Part shown: positions 27,743 through 36,188 of the stretch, piece after piece
How the letters are laid out: each line of letters opens with the position of its first letter
How positions within the stretch are numbered: the stretch's first letter is position 1
Source: Leucothrix mucor DSM 2157
GTDB lineage: Bacteria > Pseudomonadota > Gammaproteobacteria > Thiotrichales > Thiotrichaceae
Assembly (NCBI RefSeq): GCF_000419525.1
Contig: NZ_ATTE01000001.1
Coordinates: 496,001 to 560,000 of the forward strand
DNA: 64,000 nt
Direction of reading: 5' to 3'
Position numbers and translations under genes: made by a program
The notes under the pieces: generated by a model
What the model was told of the DNA's origin: nothing
The model's database searches: none
What the model saw: only the letters and a program-made list of their open reading frames with translations

Positions 27743-29845
27743 ATGAAATCGATGCAGAAAGGTGTTCTCTCAGTTGCGGCCGCGACTGTTTTCGCTTCTG
27801 GCGCAATCTTACTTACCGACTCAGATTCTGATAAAGATATTAAGCCAGTGGCCCAGACTACGACTGAAGCTGTCACCGAAACTGCAGAGAGTGCTAAGGC
27901 GGAAGATACGGCTTCTCAGGTTGTAACTGAGGCGACGACAGACGTTGCTGAGACAACGGATGCCGCGACTAGCGAAGTTGCCGATGCGACTGACGCAGTT
28001 GAGACTGAAGCTGAAGAGGTTACTGCAGCAGTTGAAACAGCAACCGCTGAAATGGAGCCAGAAGTTCCTGCACTCGAAACGGCCGCTGTTGCGGCAGCAG
28101 CCACTGCGGTTGCAGTCGTTGCTTCTACTGACGAAGCGACTGCTGAGGTTTCAGAAACTGTTACTGAGACGGTTTCCGATGCCGGTGATGCGACTGAAGC
28201 AGTGACCGAAACGGTTGATGCTGCTGTGGCCGAAGTTGCCGCTACTACAGAAGAAGCGACAACAGAGGTTGCTGAGGCAGCATCTGAAGTAACTGAGACT
28301 GTTGCGGATGCCACTGATACGGCTGTAGAAGCTGTTGCTGAGACCGCTGATACAATAACTGAGGCTGTTACTGAAGCCGTTGCCACTGCTGAAGAAGCGG
28401 TGACAGAAGAAGTTGCTTCTACAGAAGAGGTCGTTACCGAAGAAGTCGCTGCAGTTGCTGCCGACGAAGAAATGGCTAGCGAAGAAGTCGTTGCTGAAGC
28501 AGCAGGTGATTTGCCAGCTCCACCTCCAGGTCCTTTCCAAGATGTTGCTAAAGCTGATACTGCTGAAGAAGTCGTTGTTGCAGAAGCAGTAGTAGACGCT
28601 CCTGTTGAAGCCGAAGCTGCAGTCAGTGAAGAAGCGCCGACTGAAGTAGTAGAAGAGGCTGTCGTTGCTGAAGCGCCTGCTGCAGAAGAAGTTGCAACTG
28701 CTGAAGTTGTTGAGACTCCTGTTGTGGCCGAGGCCACAGTGAGTGAAGAAGCTCCAGCTGAAGAAGTCGTTGCAGAAGCTCAGGTAGAAGCTCAGGTAGA
28801 AGCAGAGGCTCCTGCAGTAACAGAAGAAGTTGTCGCTGCGGTTGTAGCAGCTGCCGTTGTTGCCGAAGAAGTTGCGACAGTAGAAACTCCTGCTGAAACC
28901 GAAGAGGCATCTGCCGTAGCTGAGGCTGCAGTTAGTGAAGAAGCACCGGCTGAAGTAGCAGAAGAGGCCGTCGTTGCTGAAGCACCTTTAGCAGAAGAAG
29001 TTGCAACTGCTGAAGTTGCCGAAACGCCTGTTGTGGCCGAGGCTGCAGTCAGTGAGGAAGCAGTTGAAGAGGCTGTTGTTGCTGAAGCATCTGTAGCAGA
29101 AGAAGCTCCAGCTGAAGAAGTTGTCGCAGAAGCGGCTGAAGAAGTTGTCGCAGAAGCGGCTGAAGAAGCAGCGCCTGTTGAGGTTGTAGAAGAAGCTACA
29201 GCTGAGGCAGAAGTTGTAGTTGCCGAAGTCGATGGCACTGAAGAGGTTATTGTTGCTGTCGTTGAAGAAGTTCCTGCGGTTGAGGCTGAAGAAGCCCCAG
29301 CAGCAACTGAGGAAGTGGCAGTAGAAGCAGCGCCGGCAGAAGAAGTTGTAGCTGTGGTAGTTGAAGAGGCTCCAGCGGTTGTCGCAGAAGTTGTGGTACC
29401 TGAAGTTGAGGCTGAGGTAGCAGCACCTGAAGTGGCTAAAGTTGAAGAAGTTGCTCCGGTACAAGCACTCGTAGCTCCGGCACCAGTAGTGGCTTCTGCT
29501 GAGCAACAAGCCGCTGATGCAAAAATCAAAATGTACGAGCAGCAAATTCGTCAGATGGAAGCTCAATATCGTCAAGCGATGATGCAACAGCAGCGCATGA
29601 TGATGAATTACTTTAATCAAATGTTGGTACAGCAAAACGCGCAACCACAAGCGACAATGGGTAAAGTGACCAAAGTGCAGCGTGTAATTATTGTACCTGT
29701 ACCTGCTTATTCCTATGGAATGGGTGGTGGCGCGGCAATGATGGGTGGATATCCACATATGCCAATGATGAACTTGAATGTTCAGGGAATGATGGGTGCA
29801 AATCCAGTTCTGATGCCAGAAGATGTTAAGCCAGCGAACCAGTAA
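27743..29845 (+). CDS. Unrecognised membrane-anchored or exported Ala/Glu/Val-rich repeat protein
   Basis: A 700-residue protein of unknown function. An N-terminal hydrophobic segment (GVLSVAAATVFASGAILL, about 7-24) is a signal or anchor. Residues of about 35-580 are low-complexity, almost only Ala, Glu, Val, Thr and some Asp, in short units such as EAVTE, EEVVAEA and TETV; the segment is very acidic and nearly free of Lys and Arg. One short Pro/Gly-rich break (GDLPAPPPGPFQD) lies at about 250. Residues of about 587-635 look like a Gln/Met-rich coiled coil (KIKMYEQQIRQMEAQYRQAM). The end is Gly/Met/Pro-rich (YSYGMGGGAAMMGGYPHM). AAGGAA stands 6 bases before the ATG. It is followed after 30 bases by a gene of the same composition. 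A structural or scaffold role is plausible but unproven. Confidence 0.75.
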   Translation: MKSMQKGVLSVAAATVFASGAILLTDSDSDKDIKPVAQTTTEAVTETAESAKAEDTASQVVTEATTDVAETTDAATSEVADATDAVETEAEEVTAAVETATAEMEPEVPALETAAVAAAATAVAVVASTDEATAEVSETVTETVSDAGDATEAVTETVDAAVAEVAATTEEATTEVAEAASEVTETVADATDTAVEAVAETADTITEAVTEAVATAEEAVTEEVASTEEVVTEEVAAVAADEEMASEEVVAEAAGDLPAPPPGPFQDVAKADTAEEVVVAEAVVDAPVEAEAAVSEEAPTEVVEEAVVAEAPAAEEVATAEVVETPVVAEATVSEEAPAEEVVAEAQVEAQVEAEAPAVTEEVVAAVVAAAVVAEEVATVETPAETEEASAVAEAAVSEEAPAEVAEEAVVAEAPLAEEVATAEVAETPVVAEAAVSEEAVEEAVVAEASVAEEAPAEEVVAEAAEEVVAEAAEEAAPVEVVEEATAEAEVVVAEVDGTEEVIVAVVEEVPAVEAEEAPAATEEVAVEAAPAEEVVAVVVEEAPAVVAEVVVPEVEAEVAAPEVAKVEEVAPVQALVAPAPVVASAEQQAADAKIKMYEQQIRQMEAQYRQAMMQQQRMMMNYFNQMLVQQNAQPQATMGKVTKVQRVIIVPVPAYSYGMGGGAAMMGGYPHMPMMNLNVQGMMGANPVLMPEDVKPANQ
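28778..28801 (+). repeat. 12-bp tandem repeat, two exact copies
   Basis: GCTCAGGTAGAA occurs twice in tandem, encoding AQVE twice, within the low-complexity gene. Confidence 0.8.
29111..29158 (+). repeat. 24-bp tandem repeat, two exact copies
   Basis: The 24-base unit that encodes AEEVVAEA is present twice without any mismatch (29111-29134 and 29135-29158), and a partial third copy follows. Exact codon identity indicates recent duplication by slippage or unequal crossing over. Confidence 0.9.
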
Positions 29846-29875
29846 TTAGGTAGAAAGAGAATAAGGAGAATATTG

Positions 29876-30811
29876 ATGGAAATGTTACGTTGGTTAGCCA
29901 CTAATAAGGTTGTTCAAACGACTTGGGGCTTAGGTATTTTAACAATGGTGATGTCTTCCGTATTTGGCGGAGGAAACAGTGATGCGAAGCACGAGCCTGT
30001 TAAGGCAGAAGCTGTAGCTGTTGAGCAGGTTGCTGAAGTTAAGGCAGTGCCTGAAGTTACAGTGGTTCAGGCTTTGGTTGCTACCGAAGTTGCCGCTACT
30101 GAAGAAGTTACAGAAGCTGATGCTGTAGAAGAAGTTGAAGTTGTTGAGACCGAAGTGGTTGAAGCTGTTGTGGAGTCATCCGAGGCCGCTGCGACTGAAG
30201 TGGCTGAAGCTGTTGTTGAGACTACAGAAGAAGCTGCAGAGGCAAGCACTGAAACAGCAGAAGCTGCTGTTGAGATGAGCGCTGAAACTACAGAGGCCAC
30301 TGTTGAAGCGGCCGAAGCAGAAGTTGTCGCAGAGGCAGCAGTTGAGCCTGCGGAAGCGGAGGCAGTAACTGAAGAAGTTGCTACAGAAGCAGAAGTGGCG
30401 GCAGTAACGGAAGAAGTTGTCACTGAAGCAGAAGCTGCAGTAACCGAAGAAGTTGCTACTGAAACAGAAGTAGCTTTAGTAGCTGATGCTGACGGCTTTG
30501 CCGATAAGTCTACCGCAGACCTGCTAGTCATGGCGCGTGAAGCTTATTGGAACAATGGCCTTGAAGAGTCCGCTGAAATCTACAAAGCACTGATCGAACG
30601 TGAGCCTACTGTGATTGAGCATAAGGGCGAGCTGGGTAATGTGTTCTGGCGTCAAGGCTACCCTAAGCAAGCAGCTGAGCTGTATGCTGAGATTGCTGCG
30701 CCAATGATCGAAAAAGGTAACGGTGAGCGTGTGTCTAACATGGTTGGTTTTATTGGTTTGTTCTTCCCAGAGAAGGCGACTGAAATCCGCACATTGCTAG
30801 ACGCTCAATAA
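29876..30811 (+). CDS. Membrane-anchored Ala/Glu/Val-rich protein with TPR-like C-terminus
   Basis: A 311-residue protein of unknown function. The N-terminus MEMLRWLATNKVV is followed by one membrane segment (about 16-32, TTWGLGILTMVMSSVFGG). Residues of about 36-200 are an acidic Ala/Glu/Val/Thr repeat like that of the preceding gene. Residues of about 207-311 are a normal-complexity helical domain with two TPR-like units (ADLLVMAREAYWNNGLEE and VFWRQGYPKQAAELYAEI), predicting protein-protein contact. AAGGAG is 7 bases before the ATG at 29876. The same composition and the 30-base gap indicate an operon and a joint role with the upstream protein. A strong terminator follows. Confidence 0.75.
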   Translation: MEMLRWLATNKVVQTTWGLGILTMVMSSVFGGGNSDAKHEPVKAEAVAVEQVAEVKAVPEVTVVQALVATEVAATEEVTEADAVEEVEVVETEVVEAVVESSEAAATEVAEAVVETTEEAAEASTETAEAAVEMSAETTEATVEAAEAEVVAEAAVEPAEAEAVTEEVATEAEVAAVTEEVVTEAEAAVTEEVATETEVALVADADGFADKSTADLLVMAREAYWNNGLEESAEIYKALIEREPTVIEHKGELGNVFWRQGYPKQAAELYAEIAAPMIEKGNGERVSNMVGFIGLFFPEKATEIRTLLDAQ

Positions 30812-30826
30812 GCGCAAAAGCCCTAT

Positions 30827-30866
30827 AAAAGGCCGGACTTCTTAATAACAGGAGTCCGGCCTTTTT
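30827..30866 (+). terminator. Intrinsic terminator after the Ala/Glu/Val-rich pair
   Basis: AAAAGGCCGGACT pairs with AGTCCGGCCTTTTT around a 13-base loop, ending in a T-run. Confidence 0.9.
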
Positions 30867-31026
30867 GCATTAATGGTTTGGCTAATTTAGTGCCATATTG
30901 GATACATAATTAGAGATTAACGTTCGATTACGGTTACATCTGTTTAATTCGGCTTATGGCTATATTGTCGTATACTATGCCATCGTCGACGAGTGGCTAT
31001 GTGCGGAGTTTGCATATTTTTTGCGC

Positions 31027-31032
31027 TATAAT
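31027..31032 (+). promoter_or_regulatory. Candidate -10 box for the dynamin-like gene
   Basis: A consensus TATAAT lies 42 bases before the ATG. The -35 region is poor, so the site is tentative. The rest of 30867-31073 shows nothing recognisable. Confidence 0.35.
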
Positions 31033-31073
31033 AGCCAGTATCCTCCCTCAATCATTTAAATAAGGTTTGTCTG

Positions 31074-32495
31074 ATGACTCCTGCTCAACGCATGCAGCAA
31101 CGGCTGGAAAGCCTGCAAACGCACTTGAAACAAGAAAATCCGGTGTTGGTAGCGGTAGTGGATCGCTACAAAAAGCTGGATGCGATCTCTCATAAGATCG
31201 GCTTATTAACGCCGGGCGAGTCTTATGCGACCCGTATTTCTTGGTGGCCATTAATTTCCATACTGGGAACGTTTTCGGCGGGTAAATCCAGCTTCATTAA
31301 CAGCTACCTTGGTCACAAACTGCAAAATACCGGTAACCAAGCGGTGGATGATCGCTTTACGGTGATCTCATACAGCAGTGATGAAGTCAGCCGCACCTTG
31401 CCAGGAATTGCCTTAGATGGTGATCCACGCTTCCCGTTTTATCAGATCAGTGAGCAAATTGAGTTGGTAACCGAAGGCGAAGGCTCAAAAATCGATAACT
31501 ACCTGCAGATGAAGGTAGTGCCGAGTGAAGCCTTGCGCGGCAAGATCTTAATTGACTCCCCGGGCTTCGATGCCGATGAGCAGCGTAAATCGACACTGAA
31601 ACTCACCGATCATATTATTGATTTGTCGGATCTGGTATTGGTGTTCTTTGATGCGCGTCACCCAGAGCCTGGTGCGATGCAAGACACGTTGGAGCACTTG
31701 GTTAAAGGTGCTCAGCGTCGTAATGACAGCAGTAAATTCCTGTTTATTCTGAATCAGGTCGATACCTCTGCCAAAGAAGACAACTTAGAAGCGATTGTAG
31801 CCTCATGGCACAAAGCCTTGGTTCAATGTGGTTTAAGCACTGGTCGTTTTTATGTGATGTTTAATACGGACATTGCGGTTCCGGTTGAAGATGAAGGTGT
31901 ATGGAAGCGTTACCTGTCGAAGCGTGAAGTAGATTACGCTGAAATCACGCAGCGCATGGAAGCCATCAATGTTGAACGTGTGTACCGGATTATCGGTAAC
32001 CTAGAGTCATTATCTAACCAAGTCGAGCAACAAGCGGTGCCGCAATTACAGGTAGCTCGTGCCCGCTGGCGCAAGCGTGTGCTGTTGCTGGATGCTGTGG
32101 TAATGGGTGCCTTTGCTTTAGGTATCGGTGCAATTGCTTGGACAACTGGCTGGCTGCCTCAGTGGTTGAGTAACCCAATGTTATTGGTTTCTGACTGGTT
32201 TAGCCTTGGTTTGCTGGCTGCATTTGTTGCGCTGCTTGTGTTTATCCATTTTGGTTTACGTCGCTGGGCGGCTAAAGGCATCGCTAAGAGCTTGAGTCAG
32301 GAAGAAACCTATGGTGACTTGTCGAATGCATTTATGAAAAGTACGCGTGCTATGACCAGTATATTCCGGACAAACCCTGTGGGTTGGAGTGGTCGTGTGA
32401 GTGGCAAGCTGTCGGGTATTCGCAACGATGTTGATCAGTTTGTTCAGCGTTTAAATGATAATTTCAGTAGCCCTTCGGGCAAGAATAAGAGCTAA
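31074..32495 (+). CDS. Dynamin-like GTPase with two membrane segments
   Basis: A 473-residue GTPase of the dynamin/EHD-like superfamily. The N-terminal helical region (1-55) precedes the G domain: G1 GTFSAGKSS, a G2-like Thr in [10 protein letters not shown]3 DSPGFDAD and G4 NQVD. Two hydrophobic segments lie at about 333-355 and 378-400 ([37 protein letters not shown]), with an amphipathic C-terminal part after them. It probably binds or remodels membranes, as bacterial dynamin-like proteins do; its cell process is unknown. AAGG precedes the ATG, and TATAAT (31027) lies 42 bases upstream. hemL starts 10 bases downstream. Confidence 0.82.
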   Translation: MTPAQRMQQRLESLQTHLKQENPVLVAVVDRYKKLDAISHKIGLLTPGESYATRISWWPLISILGTFSAGKSSFINSYLGHKLQNTGNQAVDDRFTVISYSSDEVSRTLPGIALDGDPRFPFYQISEQIELVTEGEGSKIDNYLQMKVVPSEALRGKILIDSPGFDADEQRKSTLKLTDHIIDLSDLVLVFFDARHPEPGAMQDTLEHLVKGAQRRNDSSKFLFILNQVDTSAKEDNLEAIVASWHKALVQCGLSTGRFYVMFNTDIAVPVEDEGVWKRYLSKREVDYAEITQRMEAINVERVYRIIGNLESLSNQVEQQAVPQLQVARARWRKRVLLLDAVVMGAFALGIGAIAWTTGWLPQWLSNPMLLVSDWFSLGLLAAFVALLVFIHFGLRRWAAKGIAKSLSQEETYGDLSNAFMKSTRAMTSIFRTNPVGWSGRVSGKLSGIRNDVDQFVQRLNDNFSSPSGKNKS

Positions 32496-32505
32496 GGGTA
32501 GAGTT

Positions 32506-33786
32506 ATGAGTCAGTCAGAAACATTATTTGATCGTGCGCTGAAAGTTATTCCCGGCGGTGTGAATTCTCCGGTACGAGCGTTTAAAGGAGTGGGTGGAAC
32601 GCCGCTGTTTATTGCTCGTGCAGAACAAGCGTATTTGTTTGATGCTGATGGTAAGCGCTACATTGATTACGTGGGCTCTTGGGGACCAATGATTGCGGGT
32701 CATTCAAACCCTGAGATCATTGCAGCAGTACAAGAAGCGATTGGTCGCGGGCTAAGCTACGGCGCGCCAACGGCAATTGAAGTGGATATGGCCGAGCGCA
32801 TTGGCGAAATCATGCCATCCATCGAAATGGTTAGAATGGTGAACTCAGGTACTGAGGCCACTATGTCAGCGATTCGCTTGGCGCGTGGCTATACTGGTCG
32901 CGATAATATCGTCAAGTTTGAGGGTGGTTATCACGGGCATGGCGATTCACTATTGGTTAAAGCAGGTTCTGGCGCACTGACTTTTGGTGAGCCAAACTCT
33001 CCGGGTGTACCGGCGGATCTGGCTAAGCACACGCTAACACTGGATTACAATAATTCCGATCAGGTACGTGAGTTGTTTGCTGCGCAAGGTGATTCCATTG
33101 CCTGCATTATCGTAGAGCCAGTGTCTGGCAATATGAACTGCATACCGCCAGTACCGGGCTTCTTGGAAACCCTACGTGAAGTTTGTGATGAGCACGGCGC
33201 ATTGCTGATTTTTGATGAAGTCATGACTGGCTTCCGTGTGGCATTTGGCGGTGCTCAGGAGGTTTACAACATCAAACCAGATCTGACGACACTGGGGAAA
33301 ATCATCGGCGGTGGAATGCCGGTCGGTGCGTTTGGTGGTCGTCTTGATGTAATGGAGCGATTGGCGCCCACGGGTCCAATTTATCAAGCGGGTACTCTCT
33401 CAGGCAACCCAATTGCGATGACAGCTGGCTTAAAAACCTTAGAAATTATCAGTCGTGATGGCTTCTATGAGGATCTGGAACGCAAATCTGCACGTATGGT
33501 AGAAGGTATGCTTGAGGTTGCTAAGGCGAATGACATCGCATTGTCAAGTAATCGAGTGGGTGCGATGTTTGGTTTGTTCTTCACTGAGGAGCCAAAAGTG
33601 ACCAATTATCAGCAGGTCACTGCTTGTAATATTGATCGCTTTAATCGCTTCTTCCATGGCATGTTAGATCACGGTGTGAACTTGGCACCCTCTGCTTATG
33701 AAGCAGGGTTTGTCTCAGCAGCACACACTGATCAAGACATTGATGAGACACTCGAGGCAGCGAACAAAGTGTTTGCTAGCTTATGA
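32506..33786 (+). CDS. hemL: Glutamate-1-semialdehyde 2,1-aminomutase
   Basis: PLP enzyme making 5-aminolevulinate from glutamate-1-semialdehyde in C5 tetrapyrrole synthesis. The 426-residue protein starts [19 protein letters not shown], which aligns with the family; the open frame back to 32455 is spurious. Motifs: [40 protein letters not shown], and [17 protein letters not shown] with the PLP Lys. AAGGGTAGAG precedes the ATG. It sits directly behind the dynamin-like gene. Confidence 0.97.
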   Translation: MSQSETLFDRALKVIPGGVNSPVRAFKGVGGTPLFIARAEQAYLFDADGKRYIDYVGSWGPMIAGHSNPEIIAAVQEAIGRGLSYGAPTAIEVDMAERIGEIMPSIEMVRMVNSGTEATMSAIRLARGYTGRDNIVKFEGGYHGHGDSLLVKAGSGALTFGEPNSPGVPADLAKHTLTLDYNNSDQVRELFAAQGDSIACIIVEPVSGNMNCIPPVPGFLETLREVCDEHGALLIFDEVMTGFRVAFGGAQEVYNIKPDLTTLGKIIGGGMPVGAFGGRLDVMERLAPTGPIYQAGTLSGNPIAMTAGLKTLEIISRDGFYEDLERKSARMVEGMLEVAKANDIALSSNRVGAMFGLFFTEEPKVTNYQQVTACNIDRFNRFFHGMLDHGVNLAPSAYEAGFVSAAHTDQDIDETLEAANKVFASL

Positions 33787-33823
33787 GGAAGGTTACCGTT
33801 TAGCCATAAAACTAGTCAATAAC

Positions 33824-33852
33824 TTGACTTTAAATGGGAACTATCCTAAAAA
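33824..33852 (+). promoter_or_regulatory. Candidate promoter of rpoH
   Basis: TTGACT (33824-33829) is followed after 17 bases by TAAAAA (33847-33852). The -35 is good and the -10 is weak. The predicted start of transcription would fall within the CIRCE operator. Confidence 0.45.
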
Positions 33853-33879
33853 TTAGCACTCTCAGTATTTGAGTGCTAA
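33853..33879 (+). promoter_or_regulatory. CIRCE operator (HrcA binding site) upstream of rpoH
   Basis: A perfect inverted repeat TTAGCACTC - 9 bases - GAGTGCTAA matches the CIRCE consensus in both arms and in spacer length. It ends 28 bases before the rpoH ATG. CIRCE is bound by the repressor HrcA, so sigma-32 expression is predicted to be repressed at normal temperature and released on heat stress. Confidence 0.93.
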
Positions 33880-33907
33880 TAACGCACGATTTTTGGAGAT
33901 TATACAT

Positions 33908-34780
33908 ATGGCAAAGTCACTGGCATTAAGTCACACCGGAATATCTGTTTCAGCAGGTAGTTTGGAGAGCTATGTCCAGTCGGTACATGAGTTGCCGGTT
34001 CTGAGCGTAGAAGAAGAAAAGGGATATGCTGTTCGCCTAGTTGAACAGGGAGATCTTGAAGCTGCGCGCAAGCTGGTCATGCACAATCTTCGATTTGTAA
34101 TTAAGGTTGCTCGTGGCTATAGCGGTTATGGTTTACCGCTTGCGGATCTAATTCAGGAAGGAAATGTCGGCTTGATGAAAGCAGTCAAACGTTTCGATCC
34201 TGATGTAAATGTCCGTTTAGTGTCATTCGCAGTTCACTGGATTCGAGCTGAAATCCATGAATTCATTTTGCGTAACTGGAAAGTCGTTAAAGTGGCGACC
34301 ACCAAAGCGCAGCGTAAATTATTCTTTAACCTTCGCAGCAGCAAAAAGCGTCTGGGATGGTTGAATTCGGCTGAAGTCAATGACATCGCAACAGACTTGG
34401 GTGTGACGAGTAAAGACGTCATGGAAATGGAAAAACGCATGAGTGGTCAGGACATCTCATTTGATTTGTCACCTGGTCAGGAAGATGACGATAACGCTTA
34501 TACGCCAAGTCAATATTTGCTGTCGACTGAGTCTCAAGACCCTGCAGAAATGCTGGAAGCCCAAGATTGGGAAGAACATACGCAAAATCGTTTTAACACA
34601 GCATTGGCTGAGTTGGATGATCGGAGTAAAGATATTCTGAGTAGCCGTTGGTTGGGAGAAACTAAATCAACCTTGCAGGACTTGGCTGATAAGTATGGTG
34701 TATCTGCTGAGCGGATTCGTCAGCTTGAATTTGCTGCGATTAATAAATTGAAGTCTGGAGTTCAGGTTGCTGCGATGTAA
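33908..34780 (+). CDS. rpoH: RNA polymerase heat-shock sigma factor (sigma-32)
   Basis: Directs transcription of heat-shock genes. The 290-residue sigma-70-family protein has region 2 ([35 protein letters not shown]), the RpoH-box stretch [17 protein letters not shown], and region 4 with a C-terminal HTH ([20 protein letters not shown]). The ATG at 33908 is preceded by GGAGATT and starts the typical MAKSLAL; an earlier in-frame start at 33869 would lie inside the operator. A CIRCE operator overlaps its promoter region. Confidence 0.96.
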   Translation: MAKSLALSHTGISVSAGSLESYVQSVHELPVLSVEEEKGYAVRLVEQGDLEAARKLVMHNLRFVIKVARGYSGYGLPLADLIQEGNVGLMKAVKRFDPDVNVRLVSFAVHWIRAEIHEFILRNWKVVKVATTKAQRKLFFNLRSSKKRLGWLNSAEVNDIATDLGVTSKDVMEMEKRMSGQDISFDLSPGQEDDDNAYTPSQYLLSTESQDPAEMLEAQDWEEHTQNRFNTALAELDDRSKDILSSRWLGETKSTLQDLADKYGVSAERIRQLEFAAINKLKSGVQVAAM

Positions 34781-34798
34781 ATGCAGTCAATGAACAAC

Positions 34799-34829
34799 AA
34801 AAAAGGCCGCACTGAGTGCGGCCTTTTTT
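34799..34829. terminator. Bidirectional terminator after rpoH
   Basis: AAAAAAGGCCGCAC-TGA-GTGCGGCCTTTTTT is a perfect hairpin with A and T tracts on both sides. It serves rpoH and also the minus-strand small gene at 34854-34949. Confidence 0.93.
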
Positions 34830-34853
34830 GTTTGGTATTATTGGTCAGGCTAA

Positions 34854-34949
34854 TTAGCCGAATAACACAACCGAGAAAAAGCTCAGCCATGAAACTGCAA
34901 TTAACAGAACGACTAGTAGCATTGGTAGGCCGAAATCGAAATCAAACAT
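34854..34949 (-). CDS. Small single-pass membrane protein, 31 residues
   Basis: A short frame reads MFDFDFGLPMLLVVLLIA and continues with VSWLSFFSVVLFG to a stop. It is preceded on its strand by GGGAGA about 6 bases before the ATG. The peptide is one hydrophobic helix with an acidic N-terminus. Its stop is followed by the shared hairpin at 34799-34829, so it has a start signal, a compact product and a terminator. No family was recognised. It could be a regulatory membrane peptide or an accessory subunit. Confidence 0.65.
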   Translation of the reverse strand: MFDFDFGLPMLLVVLLIAVSWLSFFSVVLFG

Positions 34950-35076
34950 GGAGAGTCTCCCAGAAAATATAGGTGTAATGTTAGTGTATTGCCTGATCAA
35001 GTTCAAGTTGGATCATCAGGTTTTCAAATACAGTAACTACTTGCATTTCAAGTTCTGAAAGATCAATATCGTCGAC

Positions 35077-35301
35077 ATGAGCAAAAGAGCAAAGAAAACC
35101 AGCTATGAGGCCTCCGTGGCTGAACTAGAAGCGGTCGTCGCCCGGATGGAGCAGGGGGATATGCCACTTGAGGACGCGCTTCAGGCGTTTGAAGAGGGCG
35201 TGCGCCTGAGTCGGGAGTGTCAGCAATTGTTAAAAGCCGCAGAGCAGCGGGTCACTCTGTTGACCGCCGACGGTGAGGAAGATTTTTTAGCGGATGACTA
35301 G
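35077..35301 (+). CDS. xseB: Exodeoxyribonuclease VII small subunit
   Basis: Small subunit of the nuclease that degrades single-stranded DNA to oligonucleotides. The 74-residue protein has the family pattern SYEASVAELEAVVARMEQG and LEDALQAFEEGVRLSREC. The end overlaps ispA by 8 bases. The xseB-ispA-dxs order is conserved in gammaproteobacteria. Confidence 0.95.
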   Translation: MSKRAKKTSYEASVAELEAVVARMEQGDMPLEDALQAFEEGVRLSRECQQLLKAAEQRVTLLTADGEEDFLADD

Positions 35302-36181
35302 TGTACAATTGTCAGAGTCCTACCGATTACGGTTGGAGCAGTTACTGGCGGATGCTTTATCGATAGAGGATGTTTCACCCTCGCGTTTGCATGAAGCAAT
35401 GCGCTATTCGGCGCTAGCCGGAGGTAAACGTATTCGGCCAACCTTGGTGTATGCTAGTGGTGAAGCCTTGGGTGTTCCCATTGCCGCATTAGATCGGATT
35501 GCCGTGGCGGTAGAATGTATTCATGCTTATTCTTTGGTTCATGATGACCTGCCGGCAATGGATGATGATGACCTGCGCCGTGGAATTCCGACCGCCCATA
35601 AGGCCTTTGATGAAGCCACCGCGATTTTATCGGGTGATGCGCTACAAGCTTTTGCTTTTGAATGGCTGAGTGAGCCTATCGAGGGCATTAGTGCACAAAG
35701 CCAACTACGCTTAATTCAGGGTTTATCGGCAGCTGCAGGCTCTCGTGGTATGGTAGGTGGGCAAGCCATTGACTTGGCAAGTGTTGGCCAACAGCTGACT
35801 GAAAAGCAGTTGGAAGTCATGCATGCTCATAAGACGGGAGCTTTGATAGACGCCTGTATATTGCTGCCAAGTTATTGCAGTGAGTTGGTCACGGAGCAAC
35901 AGCGAGACTCACTGACTCGGTACGCAACCGCCATTGGTTTGGCGTTTCAGGTTCAGGACGACATCTTGGATGTGGAAAGCGATACCGCGACGCTAGGTAA
36001 GCAGCAAGGAGCGGATATTGCGGCGAATAAGCCGACCTATCCTTCAATTTTAGGAATGGATGGGGCAAAACAAAAGTTGCGGGAATTACACCAGGAAGCG
36101 TTTAACGCACTGGATATGTTTGGTTCCGAAGCAGATTTACTGCGCGACATTGCCCGATTCATCGTACAACGTATTAAGTAA
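35294..36181 (+). CDS. ispA: Farnesyl diphosphate synthase
   Basis: Condenses DMAPP and GPP with IPP to farnesyl diphosphate. The 295-residue prenyltransferase contains GGKRIRPTLVYA, the first Asp-rich motif DDLPAMDDDDLRRG, GGQAIDLAS, and the second Asp-rich motif QVQDDILDVESD. It overlaps xseB and is 7 bases before dxs, so precursors and product of the pathway are made from one transcript. Confidence 0.96.
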   Translation: MTSVQLSESYRLRLEQLLADALSIEDVSPSRLHEAMRYSALAGGKRIRPTLVYASGEALGVPIAALDRIAVAVECIHAYSLVHDDLPAMDDDDLRRGIPTAHKAFDEATAILSGDALQAFAFEWLSEPIEGISAQSQLRLIQGLSAAAGSRGMVGGQAIDLASVGQQLTEKQLEVMHAHKTGALIDACILLPSYCSELVTEQQRDSLTRYATAIGLAFQVQDDILDVESDTATLGKQQGADIAANKPTYPSILGMDGAKQKLRELHQEAFNALDMFGSEADLLRDIARFIVQRIK

Positions 36182-36188
36182 TTAGCCT

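Noticed and set aside
27916-30531. Several long minus-strand frames (up to about 270 codons) opposite the Ala/Glu/Val-rich genes
   Set aside because: They arise because GAA, GCT, GTT and ACT codons read backwards rarely give stops. Their Ser/Ala/Thr/Val-only products, and the lack of ribosome sites, mark them as shadows.
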